Source: Lachnospiraceae bacterium | GTDB taxonomy: Bacteria > Bacillota > Clostridia > Lachnospirales > Lachnospiraceae | Assembly (NCBI GenBank): GCA_017443065.1 | Contig: JAFSPF010000128.1 | Location: forward strand, 1 to 64,000 | DNA length: 64,000 bases | Reading direction: 5' to 3' | In this document: in pieces, positions 15,259 through 25,454 of the stretch | Numbering within the stretch: position 1 is the first letter of the stretch | How the letters are laid out: each line of letters begins with the position of its first letter | Position numbers and translations under genes: made by a program | The notes under the pieces: generated by a model | The model's database searches: none | What the model saw: the letters and a program-made list of their open reading frames with translations, nothing else | Told to the model about the DNA's origin: nothing

Positions 15259-16074
15259 TTATGACTCCAGTAAAAACATCAGCCAGGCCAACACCGCGGG
15301 GCCCGCCGTCTCCGTCCGCAGGATGCGCCTGCCCAGCGTGATCGCATGAAATCCCGCGTCCTTTGCCTGCTCCACTTCCTTCTCCTCAAAGCCGCCCTCG
15401 GGACCGATAAACACGGCAATGCGCTTCGCTTCCCCGGCGCGCTGCATCAGCATCCGGGTTTCCCGCATGCCGGCCGTCTGTTCCGCATCTTCTCCGCGTA
15501 AAGAACCCGTGCCCTCATACGCCGCCAGCTCATAGGGAATCAGCTTCAGGTCATACTCCGTAACCGACGCAATCGCATCCGCCACGGTCCGCACCTGCAT
15601 GACCTCCGGTATGACGCCGCGCTTGGACTGCATGGCGGCCGCCTCCGCAATCTTCTGCCACCGCCTGACCTTCGCCTGTGCCTTTGTCTCATCCAGCTTT
15701 ACCACGCAGCGCTTTGCCGCAACGGGAAGGATGTCATGCGCGCCCAGCTCCACGGCCTTCTGCACAATGCTTTCCATCTTGTCGCCCTTCGGAAGGCATT
15801 GCAGCAATGTGATCTTTGTCGGCAATTCGCGGTTCTCTTCCTTGACGAAGCGCAGTCTGCAAAGAACATGATCCCCGCCGATTTCTTCGATGCCAAAGCG
15901 GTATTCCACGGACGGCGCGGCATCCTCCGTACCGTCGGCAAGGAGTGCCGCGGACAATTCCTCGCCCTCCTTCATCCGCAATACATGCGTGACATGATGA
16001 AAATCATCCCCCGTAAGCCGGAGGACCTTGCCGCCCTCTGACAGCTGTTCCTGCCGGATAAACACATGATGCAT
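15259..16074 (-). CDS. rsmE: 16S rRNA m3U1498 methyltransferase RsmE
   Basis: A 271-residue SPOUT-class enzyme with an N-terminal PUA-like part and a knotted SAM-binding C-terminus. QCLPKGDKMESIVQKAVELG is the RsmE signature, and VFIGPEGGFEEKEVEQA plus ITLGRRILRTETAGPA form the trefoil knot. It methylates U1498 in the decoding region of 16S rRNA. It follows prmA, 51 bp downstream of that gene's stop, and is followed almost without gap by the cysteine desulfurase. Confidence 0.95.
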   Translation of the reverse strand: MHHVFIRQEQLSEGGKVLRLTGDDFHHVTHVLRMKEGEELSAALLADGTEDAAPSVEYRFGIEEIGGDHVLCRLRFVKEENRELPTKITLLQCLPKGDKMESIVQKAVELGAHDILPVAAKRCVVKLDETKAQAKVRRWQKIAEAAAMQSKRGVIPEVMQVRTVADAIASVTEYDLKLIPYELAAYEGTGSLRGEDAEQTAGMRETRMLMQRAGEAKRIAVFIGPEGGFEEKEVEQAKDAGFHAITLGRRILRTETAGPAVLAWLMFLLES

Positions 16075-16125
16075 ACCCGATCACACTTCCTTTCCCGCGG
16101 CGTTTCCGCCGGCAACGTCCCCGCT

Positions 16126-17241
16126 TTATGACAGACGGGATTTCAGACAGCACCACTCGCCCTGATAAGTGACATCCACCGTCTCAAAGCCGGCCTTTTC
16201 CAGCACCGTGCGCATTTCCTCTTCCTTTTCCCTGAGAATCCCCGAGGTGATATAGACTGCGCCCTTCTTCAGAAAGCGCGGCACCACGGGGGTGAGCGGT
16301 GTCAGGACGACGGGAAGAATATTCGCAATGACAATATCATATCCTTTTCCCGCAGCGTCGTCCTCTTCCCCGGGGGAACTGCGTCCTGCGGAAAGACGAA
16401 GAACCTCCTCCTGTGTCCTTTCGTCATCGATCAGATTGCCGATCACCAGACGAAAGCGGGAAGAATCCATCCCGTTTACCGCAAGATTCTCCGCCGTCGC
16501 TTCTTTGGTAAACACATCCAGATCCGTTCCGACGGCAAAGTCCGCGCCGAACATCAGCGCAAGAATGGAAAGGATGCCGCTGCCGGTGCCGATGTCCAGA
16601 ACGGAAATGCGCTCCGGATACGCGCCGGCACAGGAGGCTTCCCGGTCAGCCGCCTCCCGCAGACGCCGGTCGGTTTCCGCGCGGACGGCGCGGATGGCAA
16701 GCTGTGTCGTCTCATGCGCCCCCGTGCCGAAGGCCGTACCGGGATCGATGCGCAGTGTATAACGCGGTGCCGTTTCTTCGCGGAGCGTCTCCTCCGCCTC
16801 CCAGCTCGGCGTAATGAAAATATCATCAATCCGGAAGCTCCGGAAATACTGCTTCCACTTGTCCTTCCATTCGGCATCGTCCGTGATGCTGACGGAAAGG
16901 GTCCCGTCGCCGATGTCCATGAACGCGGAGAGCAAAGAAAGCGCTTCGCGGATCTCTTCCTCCAGTGCAGACGATTCCCTTCTTTCCTCCGCCGGTACCT
17001 CCGGATCACCGCTTAAGGAGATCCTGCCGTCCTCGCAGACGGCGGCATAAAAACTGACGTGGGCAATCCCGTCGTCCTCGGGATCGTCCGCGTCATAGGT
17101 GTAAATCTGTTCTTTTTCCGCCGCCGTCAGCGGGACATGATCCTCAATCTGTGCACCGCACAAACCAAGCTCCGACAGCTCGCTGATGATCATGTCCTCC
17201 GCCTCGGGAATCGTGCGGATCGTGTATTTGATATACTGCAT
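16126..17241 (-). CDS. prmA: Ribosomal protein L11 methyltransferase PrmA
   Basis: A 371-residue class I SAM methyltransferase. DPGTAFGTGAHETTQLA and SVLDIGTGSGILSILALMFG form the SAM site, and IVIANILPVVLTPLTPV is the catalytic N-x-L-x-x-x motif. It is longer than the Escherichia coli enzyme because of insertions in the N-terminal domain (about 60-95) and near a Ser/Gly/Glu-rich loop around residue 290. The start at 17241 (MQYIKYTIRT) was preferred over an in-frame ATG 18 bp upstream because it matches the family. It follows dnaJ, an arrangement typical of Firmicutes. Confidence 0.93.
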   Translation of the reverse strand: MQYIKYTIRTIPEAEDMIISELSELGLCGAQIEDHVPLTAAEKEQIYTYDADDPEDDGIAHVSFYAAVCEDGRISLSGDPEVPAEERRESSALEEEIREALSLLSAFMDIGDGTLSVSITDDAEWKDKWKQYFRSFRIDDIFITPSWEAEETLREETAPRYTLRIDPGTAFGTGAHETTQLAIRAVRAETDRRLREAADREASCAGAYPERISVLDIGTGSGILSILALMFGADFAVGTDLDVFTKEATAENLAVNGMDSSRFRLVIGNLIDDERTQEEVLRLSAGRSSPGEEDDAAGKGYDIVIANILPVVLTPLTPVVPRFLKKGAVYITSGILREKEEEMRTVLEKAGFETVDVTYQGEWCCLKSRLS

Positions 17242-17278
17242 CCTTCGCACCGGCCGCAAACCGCGGCCTTAGGCTGAT

Positions 17279-18454
17279 TTACTTAAACCAGGACTTCTTC
17301 TTTTTCGAGGAGGATGACGCGCCTGCGTCCTCCGTCTTCTTTTCCGCCTCCTGTACGCGCTTTGCCTCGTTGAGGCTGTCGCCGGTCAATGCGTCAAACT
17401 GCTTCAGCAGCTCCTTCGCTTCCTTTGTCAGCCGCTCCGGTGTCTGTGTCACAAGGGTGACGTAATGATCTCCCCGGACGTTCTTATCACGGATGGAGGG
17501 GACGCCCTTGCCGCGCAGTCTCACACGTGAGCCCGTGGCCGTTCCCGCCTTCACGTCATAGATCACCTTGCCGTCCACCGTGTCGATCACGACGCTGCCG
17601 CCGAGTGCGGCAATCGCGTAAGAAACCGGAACAACGGAATAAATATCGTAATCATGGCGTTCGAATTGCGGATGTCCGGAGACGATGACCTCCACCAGAA
17701 GATCACCCCTCGCACCGCCGCCGGTGCCGGGTTCGCCCTTCTCGCGGATCCGCACGCTCTGTCCGGAATCGATGCCCTGCGGAATCGTGACGGAGATTTT
17801 TTTTCTGCTGGAAATAAATCCCGTGCCGCGGCAGTCCGCGCATTTGTCCTTGATGATCTTGCCGCTTCCGGAGCAGTCCGGGCAGCTCTGCACATTGCGC
17901 ACCATACCGAAGAAGGACTGCTGCGTGAAGACCACCTGGCCCTTTCCGTTACACTTCGGACATGTGGTGGGCGAGGTGCCGGGCTTCGCGCCCGTTCCCT
18001 TACAGGCGGGGCAGGGATCCTTCAGGTTCAGATCCAGCTCCTTTTCGCAGCCGGTGATCGATTCCATAAAGGTGATGCGTACACTGGTGCGGATGTTGGC
18101 GCCGCGGGAGGAACCGCCGCGGGAAGCCCTTCTGCCGCCGCCGAAGAAATCACTGAAGAGATCACCGAACATATCGGTGAAATCCATGCCGGAAAAATCA
18201 AATCCGCCAAAGCCGGACTGGCCGTCGAAGGCCGCGTGTCCGTACTGGTCGTACTGTCTCCTCTTTTCCGGATCACTTAAGACGGCATAGGCCTCGGAGG
18301 CTTCCTTGAATTTTTCCGCAGCGGCAGCATCATCCGGATTCATATCCGGATGATACTTTTTCGCCAGTACGCGGTATGCTTTTTTGATTTCCTCATCCCC
18401 GGCGGTTTTTGATACGCCGAGGACTTCGTAATAATCGCGTTTGCTCTCAGCCAA
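17279..18454 (-). CDS. dnaJ: Chaperone DnaJ
   Basis: A 391-residue type I J-protein. The J domain (about 6-70) has KKYHPDMNP with the HPD tripeptide. A Gly/Phe-rich region (about 75-125) precedes four CxxCxGxG zinc repeats ([32 protein letters not shown]) and the C-terminal substrate domain. It stimulates DnaK ATPase and delivers clients. The gene starts 6 bp after the dnaK stop and is under the HrcA/CIRCE promoter further upstream. The last 30 residues are a Lys/Glu/Ser-rich tail not typical of the family. Confidence 0.97.
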   Translation of the reverse strand: MAESKRDYYEVLGVSKTAGDEEIKKAYRVLAKKYHPDMNPDDAAAAEKFKEASEAYAVLSDPEKRRQYDQYGHAAFDGQSGFGGFDFSGMDFTDMFGDLFSDFFGGGRRASRGGSSRGANIRTSVRITFMESITGCEKELDLNLKDPCPACKGTGAKPGTSPTTCPKCNGKGQVVFTQQSFFGMVRNVQSCPDCSGSGKIIKDKCADCRGTGFISSRKKISVTIPQGIDSGQSVRIREKGEPGTGGGARGDLLVEVIVSGHPQFERHDYDIYSVVPVSYAIAALGGSVVIDTVDGKVIYDVKAGTATGSRVRLRGKGVPSIRDKNVRGDHYVTLVTQTPERLTKEAKELLKQFDALTGDSLNEAKRVQEAEKKTEDAGASSSSKKKKSWFK

Positions 18455-18460
18455 TGTTTA

Positions 18461-20368
<1,908 letters not shown>

Positions 20369-20404
20369 TGTCTTTTCCTCCTGAATAATGAATTACGGTT
20401 TCAT

Positions 20405-21160
20405 TTATTGTTGCACGGCGACCATACTGAATCTCAATACGGTGTCATGATACATGTATCCTTTTTGCATTTCCTGTGCGACGAAGCCGGATTCCACTTC
20501 TCCCGTATCCACCTGCATCACCGCGTTGTGAAGGTTCGGATCAAATTCCTTTCCGACCGCTTCGATCGGCTTGACACCGGCCTTTTCCAGCTCCGTCATC
20601 AGCTGCTTATAGACCTTGTTCATGCCGTCCACAAAGGCGTCTTCCTTATCCGTTTCCTCCACCATCGTGAAGCCGCGTTCGAAGTTGTCGATGACGGGAA
20701 GGATCTTTTCCAGGATGTGCGCGGCACCCGCGTCAAACTGCTGTGCCTTTTCCTTTTCCGTCCGCTTGCGGAAGTTTTCAAATTCCGCCTGACGCCGCAG
20801 GTCCCTGTCCTTCAGTTCCTCAAGCTCCGCGGTCAGCTTATCCAGCTTTTCCTTGCCCGCGTCCTTCTTGCCCTTGCGGCCGAAGACACCCTTCTTTCCT
20901 TCGGGTGCCGCTTCCGCCGCCTTTGCTTCAGACGCTTCCGCGGCTTCCTGTGCGGCTGCCTTTTCGTCCTCATCCGGCCCGATCTGCACATCCACCCTGG
21001 TCCCGGCGGTCTTTCCCGGCGGCGCTTCGCCTTTTCCGGGCGTGTCCTTTCCCTTCTTCTTTGCCGAGGCTTCCTCTAATTCTTCCATGAGTTCCTCAAT
21101 GACCTCTTTTTCCTTCTCATCCAATGCTCTTTCCTCTTTTCCTTTGTTTCTGTCCTTCAA
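20405..21160 (-). CDS. grpE: Nucleotide exchange factor GrpE
   Basis: A 251-residue GrpE. The C-terminal 150 residues have the coiled coil (LDKLTAELEELKDRDLRRQA) and the beta domain (VGKEFDPNLHNAVMQVD; GYMYHDTVLRFSMVAV). The N-terminal 95 residues are a highly charged, low-complexity extension of Glu/Lys/Ala, longer than in most homologues and probably disordered. It releases ADP from DnaK. The gene follows hrcA by 24 bp in the CIRCE-controlled operon. Confidence 0.96.
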   Translation of the reverse strand: MKDRNKGKEERALDEKEKEVIEELMEELEEASAKKKGKDTPGKGEAPPGKTAGTRVDVQIGPDEDEKAAAQEAAEASEAKAAEAAPEGKKGVFGRKGKKDAGKEKLDKLTAELEELKDRDLRRQAEFENFRKRTEKEKAQQFDAGAAHILEKILPVIDNFERGFTMVEETDKEDAFVDGMNKVYKQLMTELEKAGVKPIEAVGKEFDPNLHNAVMQVDTGEVESGFVAQEMQKGYMYHDTVLRFSMVAVQQ

Positions 21161-21184
21161 CGTACAACTCCGCGCGACGCGGCG

Positions 21185-22225
21185 CTATGCACGTTTATAG
21201 ATCTGATCTAGCTGATAGGTCAGCGTTTTTATGCTGCTGACCACCTTATCGTAATCCATGCGCTTGGGGCCGATGATACCGACCGTTCCGCGCAATCCGT
21301 CTCCGAGATCATAGGTGGCGGTGACGACACTGCAGTTTTGCATCGTCTGCACCTTTGATTCCGCACCGATGTAAACCTGGATGGCATTGTCCTCCGCGGT
21401 TGCCTGCAGCGTTTCCTCCGCAAGGTTCCTGAGCTCCGCCTTTTCCTCAAAGGTGTTGATCAGCTCGCTCGCCTTCTGGTGATCCGCCAGCTCCGGATAG
21501 CGGAAAATATTGTTTGCGCCGGAGGTGTATATTTCCAGGCCCTCATCCGCGCGGATGGATTCGGCTGCCGCCTCGATCACCTGCGCGATGATCTCGGAAT
21601 GCGCACCCGCCTCCGCCTTCAGTGCCGCGATCAGGCCGAGCGAAATATCCTCCACGGAAAGACCGTTCAGATGCGTGTTCAGCAGGATGTTCAGCTTTAA
21701 TATGGTCTGCTCGTCCAGCGTATCCTCCAGGTCATCCAGATCGATCACGCGGTTCTTGATGATGTTGCCCTCGATCACCACCGTGATCAGGAGCTGGTCA
21801 TGGGCCAGACGCGAGAGCTGGATAAACTTCAGCTTATTGCCTGCCGCGCGGGGCAGGGAGACCATCGAGGCATAATTGGTGCTGACCGCCAGCTGCTTGG
21901 CTGCCTGCTGCAGCAGCTTTTCCAGCTTTTCCTCTTTTTCCAGGAGCATTTCCTGCATCCGGTCGACCTCCTGCTCCTTTTCCCGCAGCATTTCGTCGAC
22001 ATAAACGCGGTAGCCCTTGTCCGAAGGGATCCGTCCCGCGGAGGTATGCGGCTGGATGATCAGCCCCATCTCCTCCAGGTCTGCCATCTCATTGCGGATG
22101 GTCGCGGAGCTCAGGTTCAGATCCGTGTATTTACTGATCGTACGCGAACCCACCGGCTCCCCGGTTTCCAGGTAATTCCGCACAATGGCGTGTAAAATTT
22201 TGGTCTTTCTCGGCGTCAGCTCCAC
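21185..22225 (-). CDS. hrcA: Heat-shock repressor HrcA
   Basis: A 346-residue HrcA with an N-terminal winged helix (KILHAIVRNYLETGEPVGSR), the family region TIRNEMADLEEMGLI, a GAF-like dimerisation domain, and the C-terminal GTVGIIGPKRMDY signature. It binds the CIRCE element, present just upstream at 22243-22269, and needs GroEL for activity in relatives. The start codon is GTG (22223-22225), with GAGGAG a few bases upstream. First gene of hrcA-grpE-dnaK-dnaJ. Confidence 0.97.
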   Translation of the reverse strand: MELTPRKTKILHAIVRNYLETGEPVGSRTISKYTDLNLSSATIRNEMADLEEMGLIIQPHTSAGRIPSDKGYRVYVDEMLREKEQEVDRMQEMLLEKEEKLEKLLQQAAKQLAVSTNYASMVSLPRAAGNKLKFIQLSRLAHDQLLITVVIEGNIIKNRVIDLDDLEDTLDEQTILKLNILLNTHLNGLSVEDISLGLIAALKAEAGAHSEIIAQVIEAAAESIRADEGLEIYTSGANNIFRYPELADHQKASELINTFEEKAELRNLAEETLQATAEDNAIQVYIGAESKVQTMQNCSVVTATYDLGDGLRGTVGIIGPKRMDYDKVVSSIKTLTYQLDQIYKRA

Positions 22226-22242
22226 TTTGTCTCCTCAAACTG

Positions 22243-22269
22243 TTAGCACTCGCCTCGAACGAGTGCTAA
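22243..22269 (-). promoter_or_regulatory. CIRCE operator of hrcA operon
   Basis: Exact TTAGCACTC, nine-base spacer, GAGTGCTAA. It lies between the promoter (22282-22310) and the hrcA start, 18 bp before the GTG, the classical position for HrcA autorepression. Confidence 0.97.
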
Positions 22270-22281
22270 CATCCATAACTA

Positions 22282-22310
22282 AAGATACCACCTTGCAGGG
22301 TGGTTGTCAA
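22282..22310 (-). promoter_or_regulatory. Promoter of hrcA heat-shock operon
   Basis: TTGACA (22305-22310), 17 bp, TATCTT (22282-22287). The expected transcription start is about 6 bp before the CIRCE element. Confidence 0.75.
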
Positions 22311-22330
22311 GCGAAAAAAGCTGCCCAGGA

Positions 22331-22360
22331 CAAAAAAAAGAGGCCGCGCGAGGCGGCCTC
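22331..22360 (-). terminator. Rho-independent terminator after DUF6465 gene
   Basis: On the minus strand GAGGCCGC and GCGGCCTC (22353-22360 and 22340-22347) form an 8-bp GC-rich stem with a five-base loop, followed by eight T (22332-22339). It ends transcription 23 bp after the TGA of the DUF6465 domain, which supports that stop, not the one at 22595, as the true gene end. Confidence 0.88.
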
Positions 22361-22382
22361 TCTGACATTCTATCTTTTGAAA

Positions 22383-23314
22383 TCACAACAGGAAAAAACC
22401 TTCTTCTGCGCCGTCCACCACAACGTACGCACGGCCTTCTTCGGCCTTGACATAAATCTCAAGATCGTTTTCGTCACCGATCGGCATTTGCCTGTCGTAT
22501 TTCAGATAGTTTTCCGCGTTCCGGATGAGCGTCTGCGCATCGATGCTGAACTCACCGAACTGCAGAACGACCTGTTCCGAAATCGCCTGGTCAATTACTT
22601 TTTTTTTGTGGTCTTCTTTGCGGCGGGCTTTTTGGCGACCGTCTTCTTTGCCACGGGCTTCTTTGCGGCGGGCTTCTTCGCGACCGTCTTCTTTGCCGTC
22701 GTCTTCTTTGCGACCGTCTTCTTTGCGGCGGGCTTCTTCGCGACTGTCTTCTTGGCGACCGTCTTCTTTGCCGTCGTCTTCTTTGCGACCGTCTTCTTCG
22801 CGGCGGGCTTCTTCGCGACTGTCTTCTTTGCTGCCGTCTTCTTCGCGGCGGGCTTCTTCGCGACCGTCTTCTTTGCCACGGTCTTCTTGACTGTCGTCGT
22901 CTTCTTTGCCGCGGGTTTCTTTGCGGCGGGCTTCTTTGCAGCGGGCTTCTTCGCGGCAGTCTTCTTCGCCGTCGTCGCCTTCTTTGCTGCGGGTTTCTTT
23001 GCTACTGCTTTCTTTGCGGTGGTGGTTTTCTTTGTTGCGGTTTTCTTTACTGCTGCCATAGTCTTTTTCACCTTTTCCTTCGTTGTTGTTGTTTTTTCTT
23101 TGACAGTTTCTTTGGATTTATTTGTAACTGCGGGTTTCTTTTTTTCCGCCGCAGGTTCAGCGCTTTTGATTTCCCGGGGTGCGGGCGCTTCCGCCGCTTT
23201 TTTTATTTCCGGTTTTGCGGATGAGATGTAACTGACGGGAAGCGTCGGCGCCGTTGCGGGACGTTTGATCGTCGCAACAATTTTTTCCTGTGGAATTTTT
23301 TTTCGTACTGCCAT
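22383..23314 (-). CDS. Lys/Ala-rich histone-like protein with C-terminal DUF6465 domain, frameshifted at A9
   Basis: From the ATG at 23314 (GGAGG 5 nt upstream) the frame encodes an Ala/Pro/Lys N-terminus, then about 150 residues of [16 protein letters not shown] repeats like histone H1 or bacterial HU tails. That frame stops at 22595 straight after nine A (22599-22607 on the minus strand). In the -1 frame the sequence continues without stop: [17 protein letters not shown], then [18 protein letters not shown], ending at 22383. This tail is the DUF6465 domain normally fused to such K-rich regions. The terminator follows at once. One extra A would join the halves. This is either transcriptional or ribosomal slippage on A9, a real mutation, or a homopolymer error. 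DNA or RNA binding is likely; function unknown. Confidence 0.75.
22613..23060 (-). repeat. Low-complexity tandem coding repeats (AAKK/TVAKK units)
   Basis: Degenerate 12- to 15-bp units coding [13 protein letters not shown] and TTAKK recur throughout the middle of the DUF6465 gene. The units are imperfect and of changing order, so copy-number slippage between strains is expected. Confidence 0.8.
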
Positions 23315-23354
23315 GCACGCCTCCGTTTTTTTAATAATAAGTACTAACAAAAAA

Positions 23355-23383
23355 AGTGTAACGCAAAATGATTATATTGTCAA
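23355..23383 (-). promoter_or_regulatory. Promoter of DUF6465 gene
   Basis: TTGACA (23378-23383), 17 bp, TACACT (23355-23360), about 40 bp before the ATG. A strong -35 fits an abundant nucleoid-type protein. Confidence 0.65.
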
Positions 23384-23412
23384 CGAAATCTCGCGTGCCA
23401 TGTGATATTTTT

Positions 23413-24246
23413 TTATCGCAACACAAAATATACGATGACGATCAAACCGAGGATGATACGGTAGTAACCGAACACTTTAAAATCATGCGTGCGGATGAAA
23501 CGCATCAGCATACGGATCACAAGCAAAGAAACAATCAGCGCCGATGCCGTCCCGGCCAGTAAAATCAAGGCTTCCGCGCCCGTGAAGGAAAAACCGAATT
23601 TCAAAAGCTTCAAAAGAGAAGCGCCGAACATGACGGGAATCGCGAGAATAAAAGTAAACTCCGCGGCGACCGTTCTCGCAACGCCGATGAGCAGTGCGCC
23701 GACAATCGTTGCGCCGGAACGCGAGGTGCCGGGAAAAATTGCGGCGATCAACTGAAAGGCGCCGATGATCAGCGCGTCCCGCACGGAAAGCTGCGACAGT
23801 TTTTTCACGCGCGGTTTTCTTCCCGCGTTCCAGTTTTCAATCAAAAGAAACGCGATACCGAAAACAATGAGCGCGGCCGCCACAACGTACCAGTGATAAA
23901 ACACCTCGTCCAGCACATCGTCAAACAACACGCCGACAATTGCGGCCGGCACGCAGGCGATCAGTGCCAGTCCCCAGAGACGCAGGGTTTTCATTTTCAA
24001 CAGGCCGTACTTTTCTCTTTCACGCCGCGCAACATGAAAAGGAAATATTTTATTCCGGAACAAAATCACGACGGCAATGATTGCGCCGAGCTGGATCACG
24101 ACGAGAAACATTTCCCAGAATGCGGGAGACACATCCATCGTCAGAAACTCATTCAGGAGAATCATGTGTCCCGTTGAGGAAACCGGAAGCCATTCCGTGA
24201 TTCCCTCAACGATGCCGAACAACAACGCGATTAAAATATTGATCAT
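23413..24246 (-). CDS. uppP: Undecaprenyl-diphosphatase UppP (BacA)
   Basis: A 277-residue polytopic membrane enzyme. GIVEGITEWLPVSSTGHMIL and PGTSRSGATIVGALLIG are the two duplicated catalytic motifs (E-x-x-x-E and P-G-x-S-R-S-G). It recycles undecaprenyl pyrophosphate for wall synthesis and gives bacitracin tolerance when abundant. It starts 4 bp after the stop of the aminotransferase gene, so the two are co-transcribed. Confidence 0.97.
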   Translation of the reverse strand: MINILIALLFGIVEGITEWLPVSSTGHMILLNEFLTMDVSPAFWEMFLVVIQLGAIIAVVILFRNKIFPFHVARREREKYGLLKMKTLRLWGLALIACVPAAIVGVLFDDVLDEVFYHWYVVAAALIVFGIAFLLIENWNAGRKPRVKKLSQLSVRDALIIGAFQLIAAIFPGTSRSGATIVGALLIGVARTVAAEFTFILAIPVMFGASLLKLLKFGFSFTGAEALILLAGTASALIVSLLVIRMLMRFIRTHDFKVFGYYRIILGLIVIVYFVLR

Positions 24247-24250
24247 TCCC

Positions 24251-25438
24251 TCACCTGTAAGCTTCCGTGATGAACTGCTTCAGTCGCGGCATCGCGCGTT
24301 TCATTTTTTCCGTATCCACACAATACGCCATACGGAAAAAACCCTTCACGCCGAAGCCGTCTGACGGCACAAGAACCAGATCATATTCCGTGGCCTTTTT
24401 GCAGAATGCCACCGCATCCTCCTCCGGCGCCTTCGGAAAAATATAAAAGGTGTCGCCCGGCTTGACGCAGGAAATTCCCAGCTCCTGCAGTGTTTCATTA
24501 ATAATGTTCATGTTTGTCTCATACACCGGAAGATCGGAGACATCATCGATCACCTCCGCCACCGCCTGCATGATGATGGACGGAGGACAGTTGTGTCCGA
24601 GCCCTCTTGAGATCTGTCCGCACATCGGCACGATCACATCCGCGCCCTCGCAGTCCGGATGCACCGCGACATAGCCCAGGCGCTCGCCCGGAATCGACAT
24701 GGACTTTGCAAAGGAATAGCAGGACAGTGTGTGCGGATAAAACTCCGAAACATAGGGCGATTCGAATCCGCTGAACACAATGTCCCTGTAAGGCTCATCC
24801 GTGATGAGATAAACGGTATGACCGAAGCGCTCCGACTGCTCGCGAAGCATCGTTGCAAGTGTCATCAATGTTTCCGGCGTGTAGATCACGCCGGAGGGAT
24901 TGTTCGGCGTATTGATCAGCACCGCCGACGTTTTCTCCGTAAACGCGCGCTCCAGCTCCCCGAAGTTGATCTGGAAGGCTTCCGTATCCGCGGGAATCAC
25001 CTTCTTCACGCATCCCGCGCCCTCAATGTAAGGCGTGTACTCCGAAAAGTACGGCGCGATCACAATGATCTCATCCCCCGGCTTGCTGATCGCGCGCACA
25101 CTGTGCGCCACCGCGCCGGCGGCACCCGTTGTCGGGAAAATGTGCTCCGCCTTGTAATGCATTCCGTAACGGCGATTGAGAGATTCCGCAACCGCCTCCT
25201 TGAAGCGCGCGTTTCCGAGCGTCGGCGTGTAGCCGTGCAGCGTCATCGTGTCCTTCGTCTGAAGCAGATGAATCATCTTCTCCGTAAACGAAGCAGGCGC
25301 CTCCAGCGACGGATTGCCCAGCGAAAAATCAAAGACATTTTCGTATCCGATTTCCGCGCCGCGGCGGTACGCAAACTCGGACAATTCGCGGATCACATTC
25401 TTGTTCTGCAGCATTTCCCTGTAGGTTTCATTCAGCAT
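24251..25438 (-). CDS. Class I PLP-dependent aminotransferase
   Basis: A 395-residue fold-type I aminotransferase. SLGNPSLEAPASF near the N-terminus, NTPNNPSGVIYTPE as the substrate/PLP Asn motif, SCYSFAKSMSIPGERLGYVA with the Schiff-base Lys, and a final FRMAYCV Arg for substrate carboxylate binding are all present. The pattern is aspartate/aromatic aminotransferase-like, but exact specificity is not decidable. The start at 25438 was chosen for the GGGGG ribosome site 8 bp upstream; the longer frame to 25486 overlaps the preceding gene. Confidence 0.9.
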   Translation of the reverse strand: MLNETYREMLQNKNVIRELSEFAYRRGAEIGYENVFDFSLGNPSLEAPASFTEKMIHLLQTKDTMTLHGYTPTLGNARFKEAVAESLNRRYGMHYKAEHIFPTTGAAGAVAHSVRAISKPGDEIIVIAPYFSEYTPYIEGAGCVKKVIPADTEAFQINFGELERAFTEKTSAVLINTPNNPSGVIYTPETLMTLATMLREQSERFGHTVYLITDEPYRDIVFSGFESPYVSEFYPHTLSCYSFAKSMSIPGERLGYVAVHPDCEGADVIVPMCGQISRGLGHNCPPSIIMQAVAEVIDDVSDLPVYETNMNIINETLQELGISCVKPGDTFYIFPKAPEEDAVAFCKKATEYDLVLVPSDGFGVKGFFRMAYCVDTEKMKRAMPRLKQFITEAYR

Positions 25439-25454
25439 TTCCAATCCCCCTCTT

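Noticed and set aside
22613..23060. Regular short repeats that look array-like (CRISPR or satellite)
   Set aside because: Units are degenerate 12-15 bp codon repeats inside a coding frame, with no unique spacers.
22185..23231. Plus-strand open frame of 348 codons, very rich in Phe and Ala
   Set aside because: It is the antisense image of the Lys/Ala repeat gene; the minus strand has promoter, ribosome site, known domain and terminator.
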